The notes: a model not told the origin generated them from the letters alone. A stretch of DNA of 64,000 nt from JAGVSZ01 sp963747775 (GCA_963747775.1 CAVVGT010000016.1:186001-250000), one strand, 5' to 3'. Counted from the first letter of the stretch, positions 9,000 to 19,699 are shown. Program-made: numbers and translations.

Positions 9000-9791
9000 T
9001 CAGCGCGCCGGCGGCGCGACGGTCGCGTCGCGCTGGCCGCTGCGCTCCAGTGCACGCGCGACGAACCCGGACGCTTTCATCTCCTCGACGAACTCGCGCA
9101 GGTAGCGCGCGCCGGCCGCGCGGCCCTGCGGAGTGCCCATGGCCTGCTCGATCAGCATGAAGCGCCCCTCGATCACGCGATAACCCGGGTTCGCGGCTGC
9201 ATAGTGGACGAGCGGCTGCTTCACGCCGGCGACGAAATCGAGCCGCTCCTTCACGAAGAGCTCGATCGACGCCGGCGCAGTCGGCGCGCGGACGAGTTGC
9301 GCGCGCTTGAGCGTGCGGCTGAGGTAGAGGTCGTATGCGCTCTTGTTCCCCACTGCGATGCGCACGCCGTCGCGGTCGAAGTCCCCGATCGCGCGCAGCG
9401 GCGAGTCGGTGCGGACGAGATAGGTCCCCTCGATGTGGACATAGGGTGCGGTGAAGGAAATCTGGGCCGCGCGGACCGGCTCGATCGCGAGAAACGCGAC
9501 GTCCCACGCGCCGCTGCCGAGCGCGTCGAACACCTTGCCCGCGGCGTCGAACGTGACGAGCTCGACCGGCACGCCCAGCCGCCGTCCGAGCTCGCGCGCG
9601 AGATCCACCGACACGCCGCCCGGCGCGCCGGTCGTCGGGTCCTTCTGCGCGAGCACCGGATTGCCGAAGTTGATGGCGGCGTGGAGCTTCCCGGTCGGCG
9701 CGAGCGCCTTCGTCGCCTCCGGCGGAACGGGGGCGACCCCGGCGCACGCGCCGAGGAACGGCAGGCAGGCAAGCCAGACGAGCGCTTTCAA
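9000..9791 (-). CDS. Family 3 extracellular solute-binding lipoprotein
   Basis: An SBP_bac_3 protein (PBPb fold) of about 263 residues. The N-terminus KALVWLACLPFLGAC is a lipoprotein signal with lipobox LGAC. The mature part has GVSVDLARELGRRLG and WDVAFLAIEPVRA, typical of polar amino-acid binding proteins. I place the start at TTG 9791 because it gives a proper signal peptide; no ATG or GTG suits this frame, so the start is uncertain. No ABC permease gene is adjacent, so it may be an orphan receptor or partner a remote importer. Confidence 0.82.
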   Translation of the reverse strand: MKALVWLACLPFLGACAGVAPVPPEATKALAPTGKLHAAINFGNPVLAQKDPTTGAPGGVSVDLARELGRRLGVPVELVTFDAAGKVFDALGSGAWDVAFLAIEPVRAAQISFTAPYVHIEGTYLVRTDSPLRAIGDFDRDGVRIAVGNKSAYDLYLSRTLKRAQLVRAPTAPASIELFVKERLDFVAGVKQPLVHYAAANPGYRVIEGRFMLIEQAMGTPQGRAAGARYLREFVEEMKASGFVARALERSGQRDATVAPPAR

Positions 9792-9879
9792 GCAAGCATC
9801 CCATTGCGATCGGAGGTGCGATCCTGCGTCATCCGCCGGCGCCGGGTCAACACCGCGCCGCACGCCTAGAATCCGCCCG

Positions 9880-10344
9880 GTGCACATCTGGGTCGACGCC
9901 GACGCCTGTCCGGCCGTGGTGAAGGACATCCTCTACCGCGCCGCCGAGCGCGCGCAGGTGCCGCTGACCCTGGTCGCCAACCAGCCGCTGCGCGCCCCGC
10001 CGTCGGCTTACATCCGCGTGGTTCAGGTGCCGCGCGGGTTCGACGTCGCCGACAACGAGATCGTGCGCCGCGTCCAGCCGGGCGACCTGGTCGTGACCGC
10101 CGACATCCCGCTCGCCGCCGCGGTGATCGAGCGCGGCGGCGACGCCCTCGATCCGCGCGGGGAGCGTTACTCGCGCGACACCATTCGCGAGCGGCTGACG
10201 ATGCGCAATTTCATGGACGAGCTGCGCGCGAGCGGCGTGCAGACCGGCGGCCCCGCGCCCATCGCGCACGGCGACCGGCAGCGCTTCGCGAATCAGCTCG
10301 ACCGGTGGCTCACACAGGCGCAGGGAAGACGGGAGGAGCCATGA
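9880..10344 (+). CDS. yaiI: YaiI/YqxD-family protein (UPF0178)
   Basis: A 154-residue cytosolic protein of the DUF188 family. It opens with the family signature WVDADACPAVVKDILYRAA. VTADIPLAAAVI and the downstream RYSRDTIRERLTMRNFMDELR are further family blocks. The family has a PIN-like fold with conserved acidic residues, suggesting a nuclease, but its role is unproven. Start is GTG 9880, transcribed away from the solute-binding gene. Its stop overlaps the start of the next gene by 4 bp (ATGA), so the two are translationally coupled. Confidence 0.9.
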   Translation: MHIWVDADACPAVVKDILYRAAERAQVPLTLVANQPLRAPPSAYIRVVQVPRGFDVADNEIVRRVQPGDLVVTADIPLAAAVIERGGDALDPRGERYSRDTIRERLTMRNFMDELRASGVQTGGPAPIAHGDRQRFANQLDRWLTQAQGRREEP

Positions 10345-11222
10345 ATCTCAGGCACATCGGCATCGTGAGCCCGGGCGACATGGGCCAGGCGGTCGCGATC
10401 CGGCTCCGCGAGACGGGGTTCGAGGTACACACCGCGCTGCAGGGCCGCAGCGAGCGCACGCGCGCGCTCGCCGCCCAGGGCGGGATCGACGATTGCGGCG
10501 ACCTCGACACGCTGGTGCGCCGCTGCGACGCGATCCTGTCGATCCTCGACCCCGGCGCGGCCATGGCGACGGCGCGCGCGGTGGCCGGCGCGGTCCGGCG
10601 CTCGGGCAGGCGGCTGCTGTTCGCCGATTGCAACGCGGTGGCCCCCGCGACCAAGCGCGGGATGGACGCCGTGCTGAGCGAGGCGGGCGCCATTTTCGTC
10701 GACGCCGCGATCATCGGGCCGCCGCCGCGCGGCAAGGGCGGCATCCGGCTCTACGTGTCCGGGCCGCAGGCCGGGGCGCTCCTGCCGCTCGCGCACGAGA
10801 CCCTCTCGGTGCGCATCGTGAGCGACCGGATCGGCGACGCCGCGTCGGTGAAGATGTGCTACGGCGCGGTCACCAAGGGCGCAATCGCGCTGCTGACCGA
10901 GATGCTCATCGTGGCGCGCCGCCTCGGCGTGGCCGACACGCTCGACGCCGAGCTCGCCGGCAGCCAGGCCGCGATCCGCGAGTGGATTCTCCGCAACCTC
11001 ACCAACATGGCGCCGAAGGCCTATCGCTGGGTGCCCGAGACGACCGAGATCGCGGCGACGTTCGCGGAAGCCGGGCTCACGCCGCGCATTTTGCAGGGCG
11101 CCGCCGACATGTACGAGTTCATCGCCGCCACCGAGCTCGGCAAGGAATCGCCCGAGCAGGCACGCGAGCGGGCGCGCACCGGGCTCGAGGTCATCAAGGC
11201 GCTCGCGGCCGAGCGGGACTAG
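10341..11222 (+). CDS. NAD(P)-dependent oxidoreductase, 6PGDH-like with DUF1932 domain
   Basis: A 293-residue protein. The N-terminal half is an NAD(P)-binding Rossmann domain of the beta-hydroxyacid dehydrogenase type (IGIVSPGDMGQAVA). The C-terminal half, with MCYGAVTKGAIALL and AYRWVPE, matches the DUF1932 helical domain found after such Rossmann domains. Related enzymes oxidise or reduce hydroxy acids or phosphogluconate-like compounds. The pairing with yaiI gives no hint of substrate. Confidence 0.85.
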   Translation: MNLRHIGIVSPGDMGQAVAIRLRETGFEVHTALQGRSERTRALAAQGGIDDCGDLDTLVRRCDAILSILDPGAAMATARAVAGAVRRSGRRLLFADCNAVAPATKRGMDAVLSEAGAIFVDAAIIGPPPRGKGGIRLYVSGPQAGALLPLAHETLSVRIVSDRIGDAASVKMCYGAVTKGAIALLTEMLIVARRLGVADTLDAELAGSQAAIREWILRNLTNMAPKAYRWVPETTEIAATFAEAGLTPRILQGAADMYEFIAATELGKESPEQARERARTGLEVIKALAAERD

Positions 11223-11261
11223 GATCGAAGCGGCGTCCGGGTCGATCCCGGAGGAGGCCCC

Positions 11262-11756
11262 ATGCAGGCGTCACGCATCGCAGCGCTGCAAGCCATGCCC
11301 ATCTTCGGCGGGATTCGTGCCGACGTGCTCGCCGCGTTCGTCGAGGCCGCGGCGGCGGTGGCCGTGGCGCAGGGCGAGTACTTCTTCCGGGAGGGCGACA
11401 GGGCCGAGTCGATGTTCGTGCTGGAGACGGGCAAGGTCGCGATCCTCAAGCATTGGGCGGGCGAGCCGCACCTGCTCGGGCAGCTGTCCGCGGGCGACTG
11501 CTTCGGCGAGATGGCGCTCCTCGACCTGTTTCCCCGCAGCGCTTCGGTGCTCGCGCTCGAACCGTGCACGGCGATCGAGCTGTCGACCGCGCGCCTGTAC
11601 AAGCTCTACGAGACCCACCTCGAGCAGTTCGCGCTGATCCAGATGAACATCGCGCGCGAGCTCAGCCGGCGCCTGCGCGCCGCGGACGAGCGGCTGTTCC
11701 GCGCGCAGATCGGCGCCGACGACCCGCAGGCGGCGTGGGCTTTTCCGGTGACCTGA
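11262..11756 (+). CDS. Cyclic nucleotide-binding domain protein
   Basis: A 164-residue protein consisting almost wholly of one cNMP-binding domain (about residues 10-125). The beta-roll is visible in GEYFFREGDRAESMFVLETGKV, interrupted here after 20 residues, and the phosphate-binding cassette is GDCFGEMALLDLFPRSASV, with the expected Glu and Arg. No helix-turn-helix follows, so it is not a CRP-type regulator. It may gate a partner protein or act as a stand-alone sensor. It lies 39 bp after the preceding oxidoreductase. Confidence 0.85.
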   Translation: MQASRIAALQAMPIFGGIRADVLAAFVEAAAAVAVAQGEYFFREGDRAESMFVLETGKVAILKHWAGEPHLLGQLSAGDCFGEMALLDLFPRSASVLALEPCTAIELSTARLYKLYETHLEQFALIQMNIARELSRRLRAADERLFRAQIGADDPQAAWAFPVT

Positions 11757-11781
11757 TGTCGCGCCGGATCGCGCCGGACGC

Positions 11782-12927
11782 TCAGAGGCGGTAGCGGTCG
11801 AGCACCGCACGGTCGACCTCGACGCCCAGCCCCGGGCGGGACGGGACGTCGATCCACCCGTCGCGCTGCACCACCGGCTCGTCGATGAGCTGCTGGCGGA
11901 ACGGGTGCGACGAGCGGTCGTACTCGAAGATCGGCTCTTCCGCGAACACCGAGTGATGCGCGATCGGCGCCGCTGCGATGAGCTGCAGCGATGCCGCCTG
12001 CGCGACGCCCGAGCCCCAGACGTGCGGATTCACCTGCACCCCGTGCGCCTGGGCGAGCGCGATGACGTGCCGGCAGGCCGTGAATCCGCCCACCGAGCCG
12101 ATGTCCGGCTGCGCGATGTCGACGGCGCCGGCGGCGAGAAACTCGCGGAAGCCGTAGAGGGTGTGCTCGTTCTCCCCGCCTGCGATCGGCATCGGGCAGC
12201 GGCTGCGCACTTCGCGGTAGCCGGCGAGGTGCTCCGGCGCGACCGGCTCCTCGTACCAGCGCAGCCCGTACGGCGCGAGCGCCTGCCCGAGCCGCACGGC
12301 GTCGCCGACGCCGTAGGCGTGGTTGGTGTCGACCATCAGCGTGACCCCGCGGCCCTCGATCGCACGGCCGACCGCGGCCATCACGGCGAGATCGTCGGCG
12401 AGGCCGTAGCCGAGCTTTACCTTCATCGCGCGGAAGCCGGCGGCGTGATGCGCGATCGCCTCGTCCGCGAGCCGGCTCGCCTCGCCCTGTCCCGAGATCC
12501 GGTAGAAGCCCGTCGCATACGCCTGGACCCGCGTGCGGAACGCCCCGCCGAACAGTTTGTGCACCGGAACGCCGTGCGCCTTGCCGGCAAGGTCCCACAG
12601 CGCGATGTCGATCGCGCTGATGCCCGCGACGACCGACCCCTTGCGCCCATAGTCGCGCGTCGCGTGATACATGCGATGCCACAGGACTTCCGTATCGAGC
12701 GGATCGGCGCCGAGCACCACCGGCTTGAGCGCCGCATCGATCACCGCCGCGGCGATCTGCGGGGGCTCGAGGCCCTGCGCGAACGCCTCGCCCCAGCCCA
12801 CCAGCCCCGCATCGGTCACGACTTCGACGAGGGTCGCGGAGCGGTGCTTGACCCAGCCCTGCGAGAAGGCGAACGGCTGCTCGAGCGGCGTGCGCAGCGG
12901 GTGGACTTTGACGTCGACGATCTTCAT
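11782..12927 (-). CDS. Mandelate racemase/muconate lactonizing enzyme family protein
   Basis: A 381-residue enolase-superfamily enzyme. The KxK catalytic pair is K169/K171 (AMKVKLG), the metal ligands are D200, E226 and E252 (GGEN), and H302 lies in NPHVWGS. With a KxK motif plus a histidine the protein fits the mandelate racemase subgroup, which includes many sugar-acid dehydratases. It binds Mg2+ and abstracts the alpha-proton of a carboxylate. The substrate cannot be read from sequence alone. It is followed after 13 bp by the next gene upstream on the same strand. Confidence 0.9.
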   Translation of the reverse strand: MKIVDVKVHPLRTPLEQPFAFSQGWVKHRSATLVEVVTDAGLVGWGEAFAQGLEPPQIAAAVIDAALKPVVLGADPLDTEVLWHRMYHATRDYGRKGSVVAGISAIDIALWDLAGKAHGVPVHKLFGGAFRTRVQAYATGFYRISGQGEASRLADEAIAHHAAGFRAMKVKLGYGLADDLAVMAAVGRAIEGRGVTLMVDTNHAYGVGDAVRLGQALAPYGLRWYEEPVAPEHLAGYREVRSRCPMPIAGGENEHTLYGFREFLAAGAVDIAQPDIGSVGGFTACRHVIALAQAHGVQVNPHVWGSGVAQAASLQLIAAAPIAHHSVFAEEPIFEYDRSSHPFRQQLIDEPVVQRDGWIDVPSRPGLGVEVDRAVLDRYRL

Positions 12928-12940
12928 GGCGCGGGCCTCG

Positions 12941-13378
12941 TCACGGCAGCCGCTGGATCTTCTTCCCGTCCCAGCGGTATTTCACCTGCTTCACCACGCT
13001 CGGGCAGCAGCGCGGGTCCTTCGGGCCCAGCGTCTTCTCCTCGACGAAGATCACGCCGCCCTTGACGCCGAGGAGCTTGGCCTCGCCCGTCAGCGGCGTC
13101 GTGAGCGTGCGGTACTTCCTGCCCTCGTCGATGAACACGGTGAGGTGGTTGTAGAAGTACGTCGGCCCCAGCTGCACCCAGACGAGCACGAGCTCGGCCT
13201 TTCCGTCGCCATTCAGGTCCACCAGCGCCTTGCCGAGTTCCGAGGGGTCCAGGTCGGGCGTCTTCTTCGAGGCCAGGAAGTGCTTGATCAGCGCGTCGCC
13301 CTCGGGTCCGGTGAAGGCCTGCGCGGTGCCGGCGGCGGCCGCCAGGAAGAAGATCAGGAGGGCGTGCCGGATCGTCAT
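12941..13378 (-). CDS. Secreted hypothetical protein with VCBS-like calcium loop
   Basis: A 145-residue protein with a clear Sec signal peptide (residues 1-22, cut after AQA). Its core has DLNGDGKAELVLVW, an EF-hand-like or FG-GAP/VCBS-type calcium loop followed by a beta-strand. It also has a CCP motif near the end. It should be periplasmic. I do not recognise a named family. It is between the enolase-superfamily gene and the Mrr-domain gene, all leftward. ATG 13378 is chosen because the signal peptide starts there. Confidence 0.7.
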   Translation of the reverse strand: MTIRHALLIFFLAAAAGTAQAFTGPEGDALIKHFLASKKTPDLDPSELGKALVDLNGDGKAELVLVWVQLGPTYFYNHLTVFIDEGRKYRTLTTPLTGEAKLLGVKGGVIFVEEKTLGPKDPRCCPSVVKQVKYRWDGKKIQRLP

Positions 13379-13397
13379 CGCCTCGCCTCGAACGGTC

Positions 13398-13961
13398 TCA
13401 AACGCTGCCGCGCAGCAGCCGTGCGAGCTCGGCGCCTTGCGCGAGACGGATGTTCTTCTGGGTCGCGAATGCGCGCGCATTGTCGGAGACCTCGCCCGCC
13501 ACGACGTAGACGCTCTCGTGCGCCTCGCGCGCGCGCCGCGCCGCATCCAGCTCCCGCAGCGGCTCGATGCCGGTGCGCACGACCTTCCAGCGTTTGCAGC
13601 TCACCAGCGACACGCGCCCGGCCTTGGTCATCTCGAAATCGGCCCCCCCGCCGTTAAATCGGCTCACCGCGTAGCCGTCGCGCCGGAACGCGTCCTCGAT
13701 CGCGGCGGAGAAATCGCCCCACTGCATCGCGCGCACTGCCTCGAGCGTGCCGGCGACCCGCTTGGCGCTCGGCGCGCGCAGCTGCTTCCAGCCGGCGAAG
13801 AGCCCGATCCCCAGGAACGGCAGCCCGACAAAAACCGCGTAGAGGTCGGGGATCACGAGCCGCGCCGCCAGCGCGAGTCCGGCGGCAATGGCGATGCTGA
13901 TCCACCACGGTGAGCGCAGCAGGACCGCGAACAGCGAGTTTTCGTGCATCCGGAGCTTCAT
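13398..13961 (-). CDS. Membrane-anchored Mrr-type restriction endonuclease domain protein
   Basis: A 187-residue protein with two transmembrane helices at about residues 17-35 and 40-56 followed by an Mrr_cat (PD-(D/E)xK) domain. The catalytic elements visible are DGYAVSRFNGGGADFEMT (the D) and VSLVSCKRWK (a [S/E]xK-like strand with K). Mrr-family nucleases cleave modified or foreign DNA. Membrane-tethered versions are common in betaproteobacteria and their role is not established. It is leftward with the secreted protein 19 bp downstream. Confidence 0.8.
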   Translation of the reverse strand: MKLRMHENSLFAVLLRSPWWISIAIAAGLALAARLVIPDLYAVFVGLPFLGIGLFAGWKQLRAPSAKRVAGTLEAVRAMQWGDFSAAIEDAFRRDGYAVSRFNGGGADFEMTKAGRVSLVSCKRWKVVRTGIEPLRELDAARRAREAHESVYVVAGEVSDNARAFATQKNIRLAQGAELARLLRGSV

Positions 13962-14064
13962 GACTCGGAACTATAGCGTCCGGCTCGCGAGCGGGCATCG
14001 GCACCGCGGCGCCCGATTCCCCGCTACCCTCGCGCGCTGAACGACCCACCGGAGGAGAGCACAC

Positions 14065-14478
14065 ATGCCACCCGCCACCAAGCGTCACATCGTGAGCGAC
14101 AAGCTGCATTCGCGCGTGTTCAACGGCAAGTCGATCTTCCCGCACGCCCTCTCGGTCGAAGGAAAGCGACTGATCTTCGTCTCCGGCCAGCTCGCCTGGG
14201 ACAAGGACGGCAACGTCGTGGGCAAGGGCGACATGCGCACGCAGTTCCGCCGGGTATGCGAGAACATCGCGCAGGCCCTCGCCGAGTCCGGGGCGAGCTG
14301 GGAGGACGTCGTCCAGACCAACACCTACGTCACGGACATGGACGCGTTCTTCAAGTGCACCGACATCCGGCACGAGTTCTTCGGGCCGGGCTGGCCGACG
14401 AGCACGACGCTCGAAGTGAGCCGGCTGGCGCACCCGGACATGCAGGTCGAGATCGAGGCGGTGGCGGTGGTCGGATGA
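14065..14478 (+). CDS. RidA/YjgF family deaminase
   Basis: A 137-residue member of the RidA (YjgF/YER057c/UK114) family, which hydrolyses reactive enamine/imine intermediates. The family blocks are FVSGQLAWDKDGNVVG, NTYVTDMDAF and the C-terminal QVEIEAVAVV. The arginine that grips the substrate carboxylate in true RidA (before the C-terminal glutamate) is not obvious here: the segment is STTLEVSRLAHPDMQVEIE. It may belong to a Rid2-7 subgroup. A good Shine-Dalgarno (GGAGGAG) precedes ATG 14065. Confidence 0.88.
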   Translation: MPPATKRHIVSDKLHSRVFNGKSIFPHALSVEGKRLIFVSGQLAWDKDGNVVGKGDMRTQFRRVCENIAQALAESGASWEDVVQTNTYVTDMDAFFKCTDIRHEFFGPGWPTSTTLEVSRLAHPDMQVEIEAVAVVG

Positions 14479-14554
14479 ACACCGGGCGTCGCGGATTGTG
14501 CCGATCGGGCCGGCGGGTTAATGTGGCGCGGGCCTCTCCGGGAGTGACGCGACA

Positions 14555-15266
14555 GTGATCTTCGAGCAAATCGCCACCGGCGGCTGCCAGTCCTACCTCG
14601 TCGGCTGCCCCGACACCTGCGCGGGCGCGCTGATCGATCCGGAGCTGAGCCAGGTCGACCGCTACGTCGCGCTCGCGGCGCGGGACAGCCTGCGGATCCG
14701 GTACCTGATCGACACGCACACGCATGCCGACCACTTCTCCGGGACGCGGGAGCTCGCGCGACGGCTCGCCGTACCGGTGGTGATGCATCGCGCGAGCCCG
14801 GCGCCGTTCGTGGACATGCGCCTCGACGACGGCGAGATGCTGGCCGTGGGAAAGCTGCGGCTGCGGGTGCTGCATACCCCGGGGCACACGCGCGACTCGA
14901 TGTGCCTCGTCGCGGAGGACCGCGCGTTCACCGGCGACACGCTGCTCATCGGGGCCACCGGCCGCACCGACCTTCCCAGCGGCGACCCGGAGGCGCTCCA
15001 CGACAGCCTCTTCAACAAGCTGCTGAAGCTCGACCCGGCGCTCACGGTGTACCCGGCGCACGACTACAAGGGCCAGGGCCACACGACGATCGCGCAAGAG
15101 CTTGCCGCGAATCCGCGGCTGCAGAAGCGCGACCGGACCGAGTTCGTCGCGATGATGCGCAACCTCAATCTCACGATGCCGACACATCTCACCGAGGCGT
15201 TGCGCACCAACATGAGCGGTGGGAAAACCGTTGCGCAGCTCCTCGCCGAGGCGGCCGCGACCGTTG
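14555..15266 (+). CDS. MBL-fold hydrolase, N-terminal part of an MBL-rhodanese protein (frameshifted)
   Basis: A metallo-beta-lactamase fold domain of the persulfide dioxygenase (ETHE1/BLH) type. The metal motif is THTHADHFSG; further ligands are in HTPGHTRDS, FTGDTLL and YPAHDYKG. Such proteins oxidise glutathione persulfide or act in sulfide detoxification. The frame stays open to 15814, but after about 15266 it is out-of-frame nonsense. One surplus base near 15262-15268 (GTT then G then CCG) separates it from the rhodanese domain. Removing one base joins the two into a single protein of about 346 residues, the usual form. Confidence 0.85.
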
Positions 15267-15273
15267 CCGTTCA

Positions 15274-15596
15274 TGTCGCTCGAGGAGCTGAAGGCGCGGA
15301 TCGACTCGCCCGCGGCCGACCTCATCGTGCTCGACGTGCGCGAGCGCGATGCCTACGCGGAGGGCCACATCCCGGGCGCGCGCCTCCTGCCGCGCGGCCA
15401 GCTCGAGCTGCGCGTGAACCAGGACCTGCCCGACCCGACGCCGCGCATCCTCGCCTACTGCGAGTTCGGCCGCATCTCGACGCTCGCCGCCGCGACGCTC
15501 CGCACGATGGGCTACCCGCGCGCGGTCGCGCTGGACGGCGGGATGAAAGCGTGGCGCGAGGCGGGATTTCCGGTGCGGACCGGGAACGAGGCGTAG
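15274..15596 (+). CDS. Rhodanese domain, C-terminal part of the MBL-rhodanese protein
   Basis: A rhodanese (sulfurtransferase) domain of 107 residues from ATG 15274, in the frame one base shifted from the MBL domain just upstream. LIVLDVRERDAYAEGHIPGA is the diagnostic N-terminal block. The catalytic cysteine is in AYCEFGRIS. It would transfer the sulfane sulfur released or consumed by the MBL domain. The ATG could be used for separate translation if the frameshift is real. Confidence 0.8.
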
Positions 15597-15607
15597 GGGT
15601 CGCGGCT

Positions 15608-17431
<1,824 letters not shown>

Positions 17432-17495
17432 GGGAGGCGCGATTGTAGTCGCGAACCCGACGCCGTCGTCCCGCCACGACGCTTCGCGGACGCAG

Positions 17496-17514
17496 TTGAA
17501 ACAGCGTGTTTCAA
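17496..17514. promoter_or_regulatory. Perfect inverted repeat in the divergent uup / FecR-protein region
   Basis: TTGAAAC (17496-17502) and GTTTCAA (17508-17514) form a perfect 7-bp inverted repeat with a 5-bp centre. It lies in the 156-bp gap between the divergent uup start (17431) and the FecR-domain gene (17588). Size and symmetry suit a dimeric regulator. The protein that binds it is unknown. Confidence 0.45.
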
Positions 17515-17587
17515 GGGTCAACGGTGATCTCTCGGAGCGTCGTTTTGCGTTCGAGTGGCGCGTGTTGCGCACGCACCGGAGAACGCG

Positions 17588-19699
17588 ATGGCAACGTCCC
17601 TGTTCAGGTCTCTACCCTTCCTGCTGCTCACCCTCGGGCTGCTCGGAAACGCTGCGGCGGCCGCGGACTCCGATCCGCCCGCGCGGGTCGGCCGCGCGAG
17701 CCTCGTCGAAGGCGACGTCGCATACCTGCGCGACGGCGAGTGGGTCCCGCTGCCGGTCAACTGGCCGATCACGACGGGCGCCCGGCTCTCGGCGGCGCCC
17801 GGCGCGCGCGCCGAAGTGCGCGTCGGCTCCACCGCGGTCCGGCTTGCGGGTGCGACCGAGCTCGAGATCGTCCGGCTCGACGACGACGCAATTGCGCTGC
17901 GCCTGTTGCAGGGCACGATCGACGCGCGGGTGCGGGATAGCGAAGTTGCACGCGAGTTCTCGGTCGAGACGCCCGAGGCGCGCGCGACGCTGCTCGAGTC
18001 CGGCCGCTATCGGTTCGACACAGGCACTGTGCCCGACACGACTGTAGTGAGCGCTGACATTGGCGCCACGCGCGTCGAGGCCGGCAGCAATTCGATCGTG
18101 GTCCGTCCGGGCAAGCGCGCAGAGGTGTGGCGCAACGGCGACGTCCTCCTCGCCGAAGCGCGACCGGACGCGTTCGACGACTGGGCCCTCGCTCGCGATC
18201 GGCGCGAGGAGACGTCGCGGATCGCCCCTTACGTCTCCCCGGAGATGACCGGGTACGAGTCGCTCGCCGAGCACGGCGACTGGCGCGAGGTCCCCGAGTA
18301 CGGCCCGGTCTGGGTGCCCCGCGCCGTTCCGGTCGGCTGGGCGCCGTATCGCACCGGCCGCTGGGCGTGGGTCGAGCCGTGGGGCTGGACGTGGATCGAC
18401 GAAGCGCCGTGGGGCTTCGCGCCATTCCACTACGGGCGCTGGGCGTTCGTCGGCGGCGTGTGGGCGTGGGCCCCGGGGCGCGTGATCGCGCGTCCGGTCT
18501 ATGCGCCGGCGCTCGTGGGCTGGGTCGGCCGCCCGGGCTGGAGCGTGAGCGTGTCGATCGGCACCGTCCCGGCCGTGGGCTGGTTCCCGCTCGCGCCGCG
18601 CGAAGTGTTCGTGCCCGCGTACCGCCACAGCCCCGCGTACGTGCGGAACGTGAACATCGCGCACGTCACCAACGTCACGCAGATCACCAACGTCACGCGA
18701 GTGACGAACGTGAACTACGTGAACCGCGGCATCGATCGCGCCGTAACGGTCGTGCCGGCGGCAGCGGTCACCAACGGACAGCCGATCGCGCGTTCGCAGG
18801 TACACGTGCGCCGAGCCGAGCTCGACCGCAACGCGGCGGCATCGCCGACGCCGCCGGTCGCCGCGATCGCCCCGCCGCGGCCGGTAGTGCCGCACGCGGC
18901 GCGCGACGATCGCGGGCCGCAGCGACAGTTCGACCCGGGTCCGCGCTCGCAGGAGGCGCCGCGCGCCGAACGGCGCGACGAGCGCAGGCAAGAGGTCCGC
19001 GTGCAGCCGTCGCCGAACGTGGCCGCGACGCCGAGCGCACCGGCCGCGCCGCAGCCCGTGTCGCCCGGAACGCGGGGGAACGAGCGGGCGCTCGATCGAT
19101 CGCCGCCGAGTGCCGATGAGCGGCCCGCGACGCGCGGGCCCGTGATCGCGACGACCCCGACACCGCCGGTCCAGGCGACGCCGACGATGCCACCGCGCGC
19201 AGGCGTCGGCGCAGCGCCCGCCGTCACCGATCGCGCGAACCCGCGCACGCCCGATCGCCCGCAAGCGCGCGCGATCGAACGCGGGCCGGATGGCACATTT
19301 CGCTCGGCCGAGCCCCGGCCCGAGCCGCGTCGCGAGGTCCAGCGCGTAGAGCCGCCGCGCGCGATCGCGCCGGCAGCGCCGGCACCCCAACCCCAAGTCC
19401 GAATCGAGCCGCGCCACGAGTCGCGACCGGACGTCCGCCGTGTCGAGCCGCCGCGCGCGGCCGCGCAGCCGGCGCCCCCGCCCGCTCAGGCGCGGATCGA
19501 GCCTCGGCCGACCGCACCGGCGCCCATCGTGCGCGCCGTGCCACCCGCGCCCACGACGGCGATGCCCGCGCCGCAACCTCCGTCGTCGCAGCAGCAGTCG
19601 GCCCCGCACAATGATCGCGATCGCGGTCAGGGTCGCGATGATCGCGATCGCGGCCAGGGTCGCGAGCAGCGGCGCGCCGAAGGACGCGGTAGCGGGTAG
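17588..19699 (+). CDS. Secreted FecR-domain protein with DUF6600 repeats and Pro/Arg-rich tail
   Basis: A 703-residue protein with a Sec signal peptide (cut near AAAA at residues 23-26). Residues 30-190 form a FecR-like beta domain. Residues about 225-360 contain repeated Trp-rich blocks (GPVWVPRAVPVGWAPYRTGR, WGWTWIDEAPWGFAPFHYG), the DUF6600 pattern. The last 330 residues are low-complexity Pro/Ala/Arg, including a short RDRGQGRD repeat. No sigma factor or TonB receptor is next to it, so it is not a standard FecIR pair. It is probably a cell-envelope structural or scaffold protein; that role is inferred. Confidence 0.82.
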   Translation: MATSLFRSLPFLLLTLGLLGNAAAAADSDPPARVGRASLVEGDVAYLRDGEWVPLPVNWPITTGARLSAAPGARAEVRVGSTAVRLAGATELEIVRLDDDAIALRLLQGTIDARVRDSEVAREFSVETPEARATLLESGRYRFDTGTVPDTTVVSADIGATRVEAGSNSIVVRPGKRAEVWRNGDVLLAEARPDAFDDWALARDRREETSRIAPYVSPEMTGYESLAEHGDWREVPEYGPVWVPRAVPVGWAPYRTGRWAWVEPWGWTWIDEAPWGFAPFHYGRWAFVGGVWAWAPGRVIARPVYAPALVGWVGRPGWSVSVSIGTVPAVGWFPLAPREVFVPAYRHSPAYVRNVNIAHVTNVTQITNVTRVTNVNYVNRGIDRAVTVVPAAAVTNGQPIARSQVHVRRAELDRNAAASPTPPVAAIAPPRPVVPHAARDDRGPQRQFDPGPRSQEAPRAERRDERRQEVRVQPSPNVAATPSAPAAPQPVSPGTRGNERALDRSPPSADERPATRGPVIATTPTPPVQATPTMPPRAGVGAAPAVTDRANPRTPDRPQARAIERGPDGTFRSAEPRPEPRREVQRVEPPRAIAPAAPAPQPQVRIEPRHESRPDVRRVEPPRAAAQPAPPPAQARIEPRPTAPAPIVRAVPPAPTTAMPAPQPPSSQQQSAPHNDRDRGQGRDDRDRGQGREQRRAEGRGSG
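19613..19666 (+). repeat. Two-copy 27-bp tandem repeat inside the FecR/DUF6600 gene
   Basis: Two 27-bp units with one mismatch in the first 24 bp, each starting GATCGCGATCGCGG. They encode the RDRGQGRD-type repeat near the C-terminus. Such in-frame repeats can change copy number. Confidence 0.7.

Noticed and set aside
19613..19666. GCGATCGC repeats resembling the cyanobacterial HIP1 element
   Set aside because: They are explained by an in-frame RDRGQGRD protein repeat and occur only in this stretch.
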